From: Apostichopus japonicus
Taxonomy: Eukaryota; Echinodermata; Holothuroidea; Aspidochirotida; Stichopodidae
Length of the DNA: 64,000 nucleotides
Reading direction: 5' to 3'
Assembly (NCBI RefSeq): GCF_037975245.1
Contig: NC_092580.1
Coordinates: 9,773,001 to 9,837,000 of the forward strand
Shown: one piece after another, positions 8,600 to 20,713 of the stretch
Numbering within the stretch: position 1 is the first letter of the stretch
Layout of the letters: the number at the start of each line of letters is the position of its first letter
Position numbers and translations under genes: made by a program
Notes under the pieces: generated by a model
What the model was told of the DNA's origin: nothing
Database searches by the model: none
What the model saw: only the letters and a program-made list of their open reading frames with translations

Positions 8600-11507
8600 T
8601 AGGTACCCATTCTACCATCATACTTACATTATATATAAGAAAGAATTAAAAGTAGTAAACCAACACCAAAAGAAACGAGGAGGTAGCTGGCATCAATCGT
8701 GAGGGTTGGGGGCGGGAGGGGGACGTATCTTCAATTTCTGTCCACCCAACATTGTGATGGGCGTTTATGATACCGCAGAAGTTATTTTTTGTCGGATGGT
8801 GTTGTAAAGTTCTTAACGAGGATAGAGTCCAAACAAAATGTTACCCTATCTTGCAAATATATCCCATTCCCGCATTTGAAACGATAGATATATCTTCCAA
8901 AGCATAGCTTTCAGAATAAGGCAGCCAGCGTTTGCAGTAATTATACGCTAAAAGTTCAACAACGGGGAACCAGTGAAGTACGTATCCTTGGAAGGGGGGG
9001 GGGGGTATTTCCCGAAAAAAAATCAGGGGATCTGCACCAATGACAGGCAGAAGAATAAAAACGTTCCTAGTGCACAGTAAATAAAAAGGCATATATAACA
9101 TGTAAATGCGGTACATCCTAACTAATTGAAAATGATTTAACATATTGTTCCCAAAGTTTGCATCTAAGCTGCCTCGAGTTTACCAAAATATGGGAAGGGG
9201 ACACCCGTCCCTTTGACGGTGACTTAACATCTTATCTTCCCCCCCCCCACCCCGATACCAAAATGGTGGTTGCACCTCTGGCCAATTGTTGTACATGTTG
9301 GATCTTCCACTTTAACCCCTTAACGGGGACAGATGAATACGCAACCGAAGCAGTTCTCATTTTAAGTGACATTTATAACTGCTTTATTTTGTTATAAGAT
9401 CAATGGGGATTATATGGTGTATTCCAAGGCCTAGAAATGTTAGTCCTGTGCTGTTGGAACGGCAACTGAGCAATTGGTAAACGAAAAAAAAACAGCAAAG
9501 GCCTCTTTTATAGAAGATGCTTCACGCACAAATTCTTATGTTGTCACTACACAACTGTTGTCATACATAGACAAATTACAAGATTGAACATTAACATTCA
9601 ACATTAACATGAGACGTGACAACATTAATTAGCAATCATGTCAGCCATCCAATTAGGCCTATATGTGAAAAGTTACATGCGCATACAACAAGAAAGAAAA
9701 AAACGACAGTTATGTTCGAAATACAAAGTGATATACAGTCATACAGCCAAATAGCCCAAATGATTGAAAATTATTATTCCAAGACAATAATCGAGGTGCG
9801 CAACATTTTTGTCCACAACCATGACACCCTGATACCAAAAAAGAATAACCAAATATCTCCTTGACAAAGCCATTACAGTTTTGGCAACATACGGTATGAA
9901 AATTCATGTAAATATGTAGCTCACATCAGACAAACTACCGTTCAAACGACCTACTTATCCTGGCAAAAAGCCGTCCTAAAATTTCCGACCAGTTGTAAGA
10001 ATAGCTTGGAATCTAAAACCCCATGAGACATTATTAATTCTGGCAACGAAATGAACCAGTCAATCTCTCTCTTCAGTTATAAGAATTTGCCGCAACACTA
10101 GCTTTGACCTTGACAGGTACATTTTACGTCAATAATATGTGTTTGAAGTATATCGGTCATTAATCAACTCGATGGGAAATCTACTCAAGAATTAAAAGGG
10201 CAAACTCCCTATTACTGTCATTGTTCAAAAAATATAATTAGCAAACTCGACAAATACACAGTACAATTTAAACAGAAACAGAAGAAAAAAAATGGGAAAA
10301 TGAAAATAGAGGGCGTTTCAAATAAACAACATGTTACGGCTCTGCACTTGCAATTATAGGCATGTCGTTTAGCATAAATCCTCAATATAATACGAACATC
10401 TTCGTTTGCAAATATCGATTAGGTAATGTTCATGTTTGTATAGGTTATTTGCGAAGGAAATGTGTTTTTTATTGTTCATTGAGATACTCTTTCCTTCAGA
10501 TACACTCTTAACTGAATGTCTCATTGCGGTACGAGTGACAACAGAATCAAACTTTCCCCTACGACAATATAGCTATTATCTACAGTAAGCGAATACATGT
10601 ATCAGTAAATGCGTACGGTGCACCAATCTGATAATCAGCGTTTGTATACCCAGTGTTGTTCCATTATGTGGTGAAGTATAGAGTATCTAGAACGTTAACG
10701 AACAGAGACGTTAGCCACGTATTGAACTTACATACTCAACAGCATATTAATAACAAGAAATAAAGCCGTTTAGTGAGCGACGGTCAGCTCACAAGAGTAC
10801 CATTGATTTATTTCATCTATCTATTATCTCCGTGGGTTTCTAATTCAGCAGAAATGATTAGACACATGAACAAAAGACTTTAATAAGGCAGAAACAACTG
10901 GCTTATACACGGCTGTTGTTAACATTGATACAAAATAATATGCTATGCTTCCCTCTATTTAGCTGTTGTGCGCACCAATTTTAAATCGGCTTAGAGGTGT
11001 TAAAAGTAACAATCTTGCTCGGAGGTATGATCTTGGTGTACGTTTCAAAAATACGATTTAAATGTTCTGACTGGTAGATGAAAAGCATGTTTCGATAGCA
11101 TGATTATAAAAGTAATCTTATCTTCGCGATAACATATTATATCAATGTTCAAATGTATCTGGCAACATGCATTGTGAGTGACATCACCATGAATGATCAT
11201 GTATCATTAATTGGCAGAAGAAAATGATTTTCTTCAAAAATATCTTGGACGAGGCATTGGAATCATATGACATTGAAAGCTGCCTTTCCGATACATATAT
11301 TTTTATGACATTAATACAGACCATTTTCCAGCCACATGGCCGTAGTATTATGATATATCCCGAGATTCCATTGAGTAATGTGACATGCATAGATAATTAT
11401 AAGTAATTGATTATCGGAAAACTGACAGGGATATTGTAAGCAAACTTGAAAAGAAAAAAAGTATTAAACAAAATGAAAACAAAATTGGCGGAAAGAACAT
11501 GAGAAAT
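8600..11507. other. Non-coding stretch
   Basis: No exon with splice support was found. It holds G/C homopolymers (8994-9005, 9239-9253), AT-rich DNA and unsupported short frames (8841-9143 minus, 9158-9397 plus, 9616-9864 plus, 11224-11406 plus). Confidence 0.6.
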
Positions 11508-11515
11508 CATATAGT

Positions 11516-11899
11516 CAGTGGCGTAGGAAGGTACTTTTGAGTGGGGGGGGGGGCTGAAGACTGATGGCCGGCCTGGGGGAGGGGTCTAAGGGGAGGGGGT
11601 GTCCCCCTCCCCTTTGGATTTTTTTTGCATTTCCAGGTGGCCTCAGATGCAATTTGGTGCAATATAGCACACTTCAACACCCACTCCATTTTGTAAAGAA
11701 TTTTGCATTTTCACCTGGCCTTAGATGCAATTTGGTGCTTCAAATGAGATTTTTTTCTCATTTGGAAATGCAAAAGGGGTTTTCTGACTTGCGGAGCGGG
11801 GGGGGCGGAACGATACTTCCGCCCCCCCCCCATATTTTTCACTGGGGGAGGGGGGCTGGCGCCCCCCCCCCCAGCCCCCCCCCGGTTCCTACGCCCTTG
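11516..11899 (+). mobile_element. hAT-type MITE, copy 1 (complete, with 8-bp TSD)
   Basis: A 384-bp non-autonomous element. Ends are CAGTGGCGTAGGAAGG and the inverse of CAAGGGCGTAGGAACC, a terminal inverted repeat with core GGCGTAGGAA. It is flanked by a perfect 8-bp duplication CATATAGT (11508-11515 and 11900-11907), the length typical of hAT transposons. The interior has two GGTGGCCTCAGATGCAATTT-like segments and long G/C runs but no transposase. The frames at 11564-11914 and 11711-11935 are shadows of it. Confidence 0.9.
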
Positions 11900-11907
11900 C
11901 ATATAGT

Positions 11908-13400
11908 GCATTAATAATTCCCAAACCAACGACAATAGCTACATCGGCAAGATTGTGACAAAGTAAGAATTAATCAAAACTAAGAAATCAATCCTCATTA
12001 ATCCATCCTCATTTAAACCTCAACAGAAATTCCAATTAACTTTATGTTGCCACCCCTAAGTGTGTTGTTCACTTCATGTAGGGCTGGACTGGATGGGGGG
12101 GGGGATGAGGCAGGGGGTGTTCTGAGTACGGGATATAACGGGATGCTAGTCCACGGTCACTTCACGCAGACATTGTTTTCAACTAGCACTGATATTAAAC
12201 TTGCAGTCAGCAAATCACGATGAATGTTTCAACTCATATATTGTTTTATTCATTTTCTTATAGCTCAAATACACGATTTTAAATACAGTTCTGAAAATTC
12301 TCCCCTGATACTCATTGAAATGGGAATTGACGCGAAACCCTGGCCTCAACATAGAAAGCCTGAGAGTGCCATATCTGAGCGTCTATAGGTGTACATAATA
12401 TTAAACAATAGTTTGGCTTGTTGTGAACGTGGACTCTCTTTGGGTGGGGGTCCTGGGGGAGCGGGGACGGGGGGGGGTATATTGCTATTGCTGAATTGGA
12501 GTCTTGTCTCCTTGCTATACGCCATGCACTGACAAAGACGTTGCATAAAACGGATTGATGTATCTAACATGCTTGTTTACAAGCTTCGGGGGGGGGGGGG
12601 ATGTCTGGTCTCGCAGAGTTGGTTCTATAAACCCCAAAGTGTAGCAAAGTGTTAGCCTAGCCATATACCCTCTCTCTTCGCAGAATATCCACCAGCGAAT
12701 AAAACAGGATTTAATACACTTTTAGTCTCCCTGCTTCACACACCATAGGTATACGCTATATCATCCAAGCACCCCATCCCCCAAGATGAATTGCAAACAA
12801 AGTCACATCAGTGGATTTTTTTGGGCATTTTCTTTTCCCTTTGTTGGGTGTGCTGTGACGTACATACGGTGAAATCAAAATATGAAGCCTTTGCCAATAC
12901 GATCCCAAATTCTGAGCCGACATCAGCATGGTCTTACAACCATTAACGTAATCTTGTTATAAAACAGAAGAGAATAAAAGATCGTTTCCTCTCTTTTTAC
13001 CTTAATTACATCCACATATCCCAGATTTGGATAACATTAGGCTAACAAAATGCTGCCTGGGTAATACATTCCATTGAAATTGAATTCCTTTAAGAAATAT
13101 ATTTCTTTGCTTTAAAACCGCTTCAAAAGAGCAAGAAATATATTTAGCCTACTATACTGCTAAGGTCCCACCCCCCCCCCCATACATATCAGGGTGTACA
13201 TGGGATTATTTCCAGAGAACTGTAATTCACTGAAATCGGTCGCAAAGAAGCTAGTCAGCGGCCTCAAAATCGCTCAACGACTCCTCTGAAAATGCCGAAT
13301 GGAAGCCCCTGTGGGTTTTGCATTAATCTAGGTGTGGATGAAACATGAAATACTTGTAGTGGTCTGTTTCCACTATCTTTTCTACACTGAACATATTACC
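11908..13400. other. Non-coding stretch
   Basis: Holds G-runs (12091-12103, 12467-12477, 12586-12600) and a C-run (13169-13180). A short frame at 13292 (MPNGSPCGFCINL, then a CTAG|GTGTGG donor-like site) was examined as the missing CDPF1 first exon but lacks the expected motif. Confidence 0.5.
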
Positions 13401-13404
13401 GCGA

Positions 13405-13838
13405 ATGACCCGGCAAGTTCTCGCTTTCCTAGACCCTCTCGAGTTCGTTGCAATATGTGTCGTCGCTCATGATTTTAAAGAGGTTCTGAAACTTGAAGTG
13501 CATTCTGTTTTGATGCATAAAGTCGTTAAGATGAGAAGTTATACCGTCTTACTGGAAACGTTACCATTTGGAACTGACTTCCTGTTGATAAAATGTTTCA
13601 TAAATTAGTTCTACAGTTCTTTACCGGGCAGAAAACGCTTCAACTTCACGACGGTCATGAACTAATCATAATGTTCGATGACACCTCCAATGCATCGGAC
13701 CAGAGAGAAAGGCAACTTCGATGCATTGCACAGAAATTGTACAGTGAGCCTAGTGAGGGGCTAAATTTTGTATTCAAAGATGTCCGAATTTTGTTGCGCT
13801 TTGTGCAGCTTTTCTTCCCGGTACGATTATTTTGGTAG
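13405..13838 (+). pseudogene. Possible F-box-like protein, two frames overlapping by a frameshift
   Basis: Frame A (13405-13608, 67 codons) begins MTRQVLAFLDPLEFVAICVV and continues AHDFKEVLKLEVHS, resembling the LDPLEL...CRxF...W helices of an F-box. Frame B (13593-13838, 81 codons, different register) continues with LVLQFFTGQKTLQL and a charged segment, then ends near donor-like sites (CCG|GTACGA, TTTG|GTAGGA). The composition of both is more protein-like than surrounding frames. It could be one disrupted gene, a first exon read through an intron, or a sequence error at about 13600. It sits upstream of the CDPF1 exons on the same strand. Weak call. Confidence 0.3.
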
Positions 13839-15079
13839 GAAACCACCCTTCGTTGAATCTATTGTGTAAGTTCACATTAACTGACCATATCCTAACCGAT
13901 TTCGCAGAACTGCTCAAATGTTACATTGGAATGCGTAGTGTCAAAAGTCATCAGTAAAAAGCATAGATCGTGTAGTTTTCTGTAGTTTATCCTTCCAACG
14001 ATTCTCAAATAGGTTAAAGAAGAAGAAGAAACATTATTATCCATTGTAAACAATGCTTCTGGCTAGGCTGAATTAATCTGCATAGATTACTCCATTCTCA
14101 TTCTTTGATCCTCATGTCATTCATACAACAGAATGGGTATAGGCTAGGCCAATAGTTTTGCATCTAGGCTTTTCTAATATGGGTCTAATTTGGGAAGACT
14201 AATTTGGGTAGACTGTAGTGTGCATACCTTTACCTTGTAAAGGTTGTTAAAATTTTTGCATTTGTAACTGACTTGTTGGTACTGTACTGGTTATGATATG
14301 GTACACTGTTTGAATCTGGCTTTACTATCAAAATATGACAGTGAGGTAAAAATAATGGTTATGAGCTTGCCCAGATTGTACTGTTACAAGACAAAAAACA
14401 TTTCAAATGAGAATATTGTTTTATATTGGTTAAACCATCACATTTGTCAAGCATTTTTTTAAAAACTTGACTCTCTGTATAGTTTTACATTAAGGGCACA
14501 ATTTAGGTGTGTGACCATCGTATGTAAACCTTTTCATGCTTACAGTTGCAAGCAGAAGGAACCAGAATTCTCTGTGTATTTAGGTTTGTATAATGGATTA
14601 TGGTAAGGAACTCTGCAACTTATACAAAGGTACTATGTAAAATATGAAGGTACTATGTAAACTAAAACGCAAACACATTTCAAGAGACCTATTTTCAATC
14701 ATATGTGAGCATCAAAATAATATACATGCAGGAATGTTCAAAGAAAAGAACTACCGTAGTTCACTGTAATAAAGTTGCTAATACAAAATTACACAGTTCT
14801 GAGTAAATTAAAACCATTCTTCTTTTCCCTACAGTCACTCCAATAGCATTGTATCTTAAATATCCCTTGATATCAACAATAATACCTACAGGTACTGCTA
14901 CTTATGCATTTCATCTGTTCGTCTTTGGAAACTCCTCTCATTTCTGAAGAAAAAAGGTCCATGAAAAAACCTCTCTTGATGAAATCATTCACTTGAGAAG
15001 AATGTCGGACATTTGACATGAACAGTTGAAATGAACAAATCAGGCCCAATAACCATTTTTCCTCTTGTTTACTTCACAG

Positions 15080-15188
15080 ATTGATGGAGAAGGCATATGT
15101 CTTGAAGAATCCTTTCACCCCACATGACAGTCATCTAACCATTGGAGCACATTGCTCTCAATGTGATAAAGCAGTCTGTGTTCAACAG
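15080..15188 (+). CDS. CDPF1: CDPF1 internal exon (DPF motif)
   Basis: One base plus 36 codons. Acceptor TTACTTCACAG, donor CAACAG|GTACAA. It carries NPFTP (the DPF-type motif) and CSQC. Confidence 0.88.
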
Positions 15189-17502
15189 GTACAATACAGA
15201 CTATATAAGATTAACTACTAAGAATCACTGTTATGTCTACAGTATGAACCATAGGGAGAGTTAACTCTACCCCACTCCACAGGATCAGCACAGTAGCCTA
15301 CATAGCCTAGGATCAAATCTGATACATAATATATTTTGAGGAGTTGGTGGGGCGGGAGTGGGGGTTGAGGACTCCTCACTTTGTCCTGCTGGCTATGCTA
15401 CTAGTGGAGAGGTGGGACAGGGGTAGGCGGCCCAGATCACCGTCAGTTTGCCCTATTGATCAAATGTTTCTGTTATAATATACAATAATAATAATATAAT
15501 ATACAAAATACAAATCATTAATTTACAAAGGCATCTTACAAAGACTGGCATTGTAGACAACACTTTGGATTTATAATACATTCAGAGTTGAGTAAACAGT
15601 TGAAGAAGAAATGAGAGACACATATATTATAACTGAAAAGTTAAGCTATTAAGGAACATATGCCAAGACTGTGCGAATATTGTAGTATGCCAGAAAATAA
15701 TTGGTGCTCAAGTACTCGTTTTGCAAGTACTCATTCCTATTGCACATGTAGTGTACTACTGTGTAAAAGTATTCAGATGAAAAAGACTCATACTCAGAAC
15801 AAAACCAACGAAAATGTACTCAAATTGTGGTACTTAGTACTTGAAACCTTAATTAACTGGAAAGTACTTGGTGCTCAAATGAGAGTATGCGACAACAACA
15901 CTGCAATGTCACAAACCAAGTGATTCCATTTTCAAAGGCATGGAAGAGTTTATTCTCCAAAATACATTTAACTCTAAACAATCATCTCCAGAATTAGAAC
16001 CAAGAAATTGAGTTAAGGTTTCATATATGAAGTAATGTTCATGTTGTCTTTTAAGATTATGCAGTTTCTTAATATTAGAGAAAAGTAATGACAAAGTATG
16101 TAAACAAGAGAAACTGTCATTTGTATTTTGCTTTATACAACTCAGACAATATAGAACACCACAGGTGTATTCAGAATCATTTATTCTACATATTTTACAG
16201 TCTCATTTCAATTTTTGAACAATGTATCTTATACCTCTTGCCATTTGTAGACTTGCAGTGTCTTTTACACCAGAAGGTTCTGCAAGCATTGTGTAGAGAA
16301 ACACAGTGAAGAATTCCCTCAAGAGATCTCTGAGGTAAGTGGAGACAGTTGGAAAGTGCAGAGCTAAATTGTAAAGCATTGTCTAGTTATCTGAGATGAC
16401 TAAATGTCAGAACAAGAATAAAACTCCATTGTAGTTAATAGACAACCACATATTTATTGTAAATATAATAATTCTCACAGTTAAGTAATTGATGGAACTT
16501 AATAAACAACCTACTTTGCCATTCACACAATCTCAAGGAAATTCAATTTGTCTGAGGGACTCAGTAGAAAGTCATGCTGTGTAATTGGACTCATTTGCAA
16601 TTCAGATTGTCTGAGGGTCTCTATGGAAATCAAGGTGGTCTAAGGGTCTCAATAGAAATCAAGCTTATCTGTGTTGGTGAGGGTCAAAATATGAATCCAT
16701 GTTGCCTTTGCAACTCACCAAAGATACAGGTTGTCGGAGGTACTGTACTCATACGAAATACATGTTGTCCCAAAGTCATTCAAGGTTAGCTCAGGGTCTT
16801 GATAGAAATACAGGTGGTGTGATGATGTGCTCAACATGAATCCAGGTTGCCTTAGCAACACACTGAAGATACAGAGTTGTCTGAAGTAGTTCATAAGAAA
16901 AACAAATTGTCTCGTTAGCTTAGGTTCTCTGAGGTGCTTGATAGATATCTAGGTTGTTAGAGGACCCTCAATAGAAATCCAGGTGTCTGCAGGGCAAAGT
17001 TACATAAAACTCAAACCTGAAGGAAAAATCATTGCATATTGTTTACCGTACACTTGGAAAATAATATGGTGCAAAGTGTATGCTTCCTTTAATGATCCTT
17101 TATCAGTGCTGTTACAAAGGAAAGACAACTAGGGAAGTTTTCTTAGACTACAAACATTTATACATCATATTCATTGCTTTAAGATAAATAATTTAGCTTT
17201 AACCTCTATGCTTTTCCTTCTGACACAGTTACCTGTTAAACATGTTCATTTCTACTCTGACTTTCGACAGTCATCAACTGCGTGACTGAAACAATTTTTC
17301 ATAATTTATTTGTAAGCATCGGTATCAGATCGGTTATAGTTGTTTGTGTAAACTTCAAATATCAACTATGCAATATTGATCTTATTGTTATACTCATAAG
17401 ATTATCTTTTAAGCTATCAGCATTTTGTTAGAACAGAGCACCCAATTATGAATTTTTCATTAACATTTCATACTTTGCCTTCAGGTCATATCAAAGGGGT
17501 GA
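15080..17502 (+). CDS. CDPF1: CDPF1 homologue (cysteine-rich DPF motif protein), 3' exons
   Basis: Small conserved animal protein of unknown biochemical role. Exon 15080-15188 encodes LMEKAYVLKNPFTPHDSHLT then IGAHCSQCDKAVCVQQ. Exon 16251-16334 encodes TCSVFYTRRFCKHCVEKHSE then EFPQEISE. Together they follow the human pattern: YVMKDPFTP, a CSxC pair, CVGPECSLFY, KRFCLPCV and FPQEI. A likely last exon, 17485-17502, adds VISKG and a stop. All junctions are phase 0 except the first, where exon 15080 needs two bases from an upstream exon. The N-terminal FxCxxC...APYSY exon was not found. The DPF-like core and paired cysteines (probably metal-binding) are intact. The family call is strong, the gene model incomplete. 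Confidence 0.88.
15690..15880. repeat. AGTACT-rich imperfect repeat (probable MITE remnant)
   Basis: Repeated AAGTACTCG / TAGTACTTG words and GGTGCTCAA at both ends (15701-15709 and 15869-15877), in the CDPF1 intron. It shares AGTAC/ACTCG words with the hairpin at 8548-8590. The 87-codon frame over it has no support. Confidence 0.4.
16251..16334 (+). CDS. CDPF1: CDPF1 exon (cysteine-rich C-terminal part)
   Basis: 28 codons, phase 0 both sides. Acceptor CCATTTGTAG, donor GAG|GTAAGT. CSVFYTRRFCKHC matches CSLFYSKRFCLPC of vertebrate CDPF1, and FPQEI is shared. Confidence 0.9.
16535..17000. repeat. Degenerate tandem repeat
   Basis: At least eight diverged copies of a TTGTCTGAGGGTCTCAATAG-AAATC(A/C)AGG type unit, spaced about 40-60 bp, in the last CDPF1 intron. 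The 71-codon frame at 16574-16789 is an artefact of it. Confidence 0.6.
17485..17502 (+). CDS. CDPF1: Putative CDPF1 terminal exon
   Basis: Acceptor TACTTTGCCTTCAG ends at 17484; five codons (VISKG) and TGA follow in the required phase 0. The family tail is variable and usually longer, so this is inferred from splice signal, phase and the downstream AATAAA. Confidence 0.4.
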   Translation, partial: VISKG

Positions 17503-17741
17503 ATGTACTGTTGGAGCTAATATGGAAACAGAGTAATTGCCATTTACATCAGTTGCTATGGTGACAATCTACCAACACACAGCGGATTTTAATGTGCATT
17601 CAATTATGCAGCAGGATGAATTCATAGGTCCAAAGTACTATGAATATTCATAGATGAAACTCAATGGGTCGTTATAGGTCAATTAACCTGTTATATATGG
17701 AGAGAGAGACCTACATCTTCTGGTAACATAACATGTATATC

Positions 17742-17747
17742 AATAAA
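17742..17747 (+). terminator. Poly(A) signal AATAAA, probable CDPF1 3' end
   Basis: AATAAACCTTTTTATTCTTC lies 240 bp after the inferred stop codon, with a T-rich downstream element. It is the first canonical hexamer after that stop, by position. Confidence 0.4.
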
Positions 17748-18404
17748 CCTTTTTATTCTTCTTATATAACATGCTTAGTTAAGAGAATAATTTTTCTTGT
17801 TATGTGACTTGATTGTTAACAATCCTACTTTCAGTCTGGACATGCAACATGTTTGCTGACAGGTCCACACACGGAAACCTATTTACAATAGTTATCTAAC
17901 AGTTTTATATTCCAAACATGAATATAGACATGAATATGCATAGATCCCAAAAGCACCATCAAGAAATACAACTACCAACAAGATTTATGAGAATACTACT
18001 TGTGTGTTTCATAATTCTATTATATTTGAGGCTGGAATGATTTCTTTTGGTATGCAAGGGTAAGTTGAGGCTTGGGGGGGGGGGGGGAGGGGGTGTGCAG
18101 GAGTTGTTATATTTCTTTCATGAAGTAAGTGGTATCTTGCCAGTTAGTACTTAAGTTACTTGCACTGTTTGTGGTCATCACACTGGTCGTTATGGTATAA
18201 TGAGGTATGATATTTGTTAGTACTGCTGTAGGTTGTAACTTTCCATAAAGTATGATCTTAGGTTTTAATCATTCTGGTACTTGGCTGTAAAGAATACCTT
18301 CCGTTATGGTGATCAGAGTTGCTTTCTTTTTTACAATACAGCATTTAAGCTATACATATTATCATTAAAATATTACAATATAAAAAAATGTTGATATATG
18401 CCAT

Positions 18405-18566
18405 AGTATGTATGTATGTATGTATGTATGTATGTATGTATGTATGTATGTATGTATGTATGTATGTATGTATGTATGTATGTATGCGTGTATGTGTGCG
18501 TGTATGTATGTATGTATGTATGTATGCGTGTATGTATGTGTGTATGTATGTGTGTATGTATGTATT
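18405..18566. repeat. (GTAT)n microsatellite
   Basis: About 40 GTAT/GTGT units: perfect over the first 80 bp, then interrupted by GCGT and GTGT. It forms the 3' tail of the minus-strand SINE. Frames over it (MYVC and HTYI repeats) are spurious. Confidence 0.97.
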
Positions 18567-18793
18567 TTAGATCCTCCTGCAAGCAGGAACTCGGGATTAA
18601 GCCTCATTGGCTTTTTCAAAGCTGCAAGCTGACTGAAGTCAGTCTCTTACATTCATATTTAACGTCCATGATTATGAATTGTCAATTGTCAACAACTCTG
18701 TAACTGGACGACATACATTAATCTTGGTGTGACTTGAACTCTGGACTTTATGATTGAAAGGCACCGGCGTTAACCACTGAGCTTACACTCCAT
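18405..18793 (-). mobile_element. tRNA-derived SINE with microsatellite tail
   Basis: Read on the minus strand, GTAAGCTCAGTGGTTAACGC (about 18787-18768) fits a pol III A box, and CCAGAGTTCAAGTCA (18743-18729) a decayed B box. An unrelated body of about 150 bp follows, ending in an (ACAT)n tail (18566-18405). Head, body and simple-repeat tail is SINE architecture. Family not recognised. Confidence 0.6.
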
Positions 18794-18799
18794 AGTCAA

Positions 18800-19590
18800 A
18801 GAGAGATAGGGAAAAAATTAGATGCAGGTCATATGTGTATATTTATGTAGTATTCATGTTTGTAGTCGAACGGATTATGCCTTTGCTTCCTAATTTCTGG
18901 CAATTTGACTTAACTTATTGATTTTCTTACTTTTTTTCACTTTTCCTTTGTTTTTGAAATGAAGGCACAGGATTTAAGTATCAATTCTGTGGAACATTTA
19001 TAGCAATAAACCTGAAATAACTAATTTGAACTGATGTCTGAATTCTGCCATGAGATAATCCTAACAATGATGTCATCTCTTCAGTTTGGGCTTAACTTTT
19101 GATGTGAGCCTATTGTTTGTTTTTATTGATGAAAGAGGGCAATTAAGGACGATTCGTCTTTTCTGAATTTTTATTCTGGTCCTGATTTCTGGATGTTAAA
19201 TTCCAATAGGAATGGTTATCAATATTCATTTTACTTAAATGCGATGTTGAATTCGAATATAACAATATGGAATCTATTCATGTATTTGATTTCTGTATGG
19301 CATTGTTTCAATATATGCAAATAAACTATCCCCACCCCACCCGCCCACCCTGGGGAGTAGGAAGAATGAAAAAGAACATTTTCGCACAAAGTAAGCCTAA
19401 TGCTACCAGATTTCGTTCAGGCAACCAACAAAGTGTAACTTACATAATATGCCGAAAAACATCGCGAATTTAGTCAAGTTCAGTAAAGCCTCGTAACCTT
19501 TTTCAACAGCCTTAGTCGTTCTAAATCCACCTTCCAATAGCTCATCCCATCCAACTCACTCTTTCTTGAAAATCCAACCTATCAACCCCA
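18800..19590. other. Non-coding stretch
   Basis: AT-rich DNA without exon-like segments. The frame at 19267-19473 lacks splice or homology support. Confidence 0.6.
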
Positions 19591-19594
19591 TTGT

Positions 19595-19800
19595 GGGCGT
19601 GTCCCCCTCTGTGTATGTGTTTTTCCCCCTGTGTGTGTGTGCGGGGGAGGGATGAACTGGGGTAGTAGCTTCATGGTGTCCCCCCCCCCTCTTGTGTGGG
19701 CCGGGATAGGTGGACTGGGGGAGTAGCTTCATGGCGTGTTCTTTCCTCTCTATTGTGTGTGTGCGGAGGGGGGGGGGGTTGGATTGGTGGGTAGCTTCAT
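19595..19800. repeat. Imperfect tandem repeat, unit about 60-80 bp, 3 copies
   Basis: Three copies of a CCCCCTCTxGTGTGTGTG...GGGGGxGG...GTAGCTTCATG block; GTAGCTTCATG recurs at 19665, 19723 and 19791. G- and C-runs make it slippage-prone. Confidence 0.75.
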
Positions 19801-20489
19801 GTACCCACGACTATTCATTAAAGATGTCCAACATTATACCAAACTTTTCTCTCAAGTTATCGCTCAATACCAGTCTACGTATAGATCGGTGACCTCACCG
19901 TTCCTACCGATGACGTCATTAGATCGGATAGATTACTTCCTATAGCCTTTGCGATGTATAAATTAAGTTCGTCTTTGCAAGCTTTGGTGAGTAAATGCTT
20001 TAGAGGAAATCAGATTGTTTTAGGAAAATGGTGGTGATATTTGTGTTCCAGCTGTGAAGGGACGTACCACACATTTCGAGAAACTCATTGCACTACGACA
20101 GACACCATTCCATGTTTGTGTACATGTCTATATGTACCTAATAGTAGGTATTTTGGATTTTAATATGTACATTAAAAAAGAGTCGTAATAACGCAAAATA
20201 ATAAAAGAAATGAAATTAAGTTTTCCCCATGGTTGGGTTATGTGTAGTATTTTCATGTCAGTGAACGAACACGGTGTAAAATCATAACTTAATAGCTATA
20301 ATGTGTTCATTATCTGAAGAGCGTGCAGCTAACAAGTCGAGATGAGACGAAATAGCAACTTGCGAAGGTTCAAGGAGAAACAACTCTTATCGTATCTTGT
20401 GTGATTGTAATTGAGATTGTGTCAAGTAGATACTTTTACTATCTCGTTCCCGGAAGTTAATAAAAGTTAATCTTCTCTCCACCCCTAAC

Positions 20490-20506
20490 CCCCCCCCCCC
20501 CCCCCC
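20490..20506. repeat. C homopolymer
   Basis: Uninterrupted C run of about 17 bases, one of many C/G runs longer than 9 in the window. Confidence 0.9.
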
Positions 20507-20624
20507 AAATAAAGAAATTAGATTGATTCAGTTATATTCCTACATTGACTTAACTGGGTTTATCATAAGAAGTAAGTCAGTGTAAGGGATTTACAGACAA
20601 CAGTAGTAAATACATTACATTCTT

Positions 20625-20626
<2 letters not shown>

Positions 20627-20712
<86 letters not shown>
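20627..20712. repeat. (TA)n microsatellite
   Basis: About 86 bp of TA with one TG interruption near 20700. Confidence 0.97.

Positions 20713-20713
<1 letters not shown>

Noticed and set aside
11564-11935. Proline/glycine-rich frames here and at 22731-23138
   Set aside because: They follow the body and G/C runs of the hAT MITEs; no transposase motif.
14534-14590. Small exon candidate upstream of CDPF1
   Set aside because: Its two possible donors give either a non-matching peptide or a stop at the junction with 15080.
18365-18703. Several Cys/Tyr/Val or His/Thr/Tyr periodic frames
   Set aside because: Frames of the (GTAT)n microsatellite.
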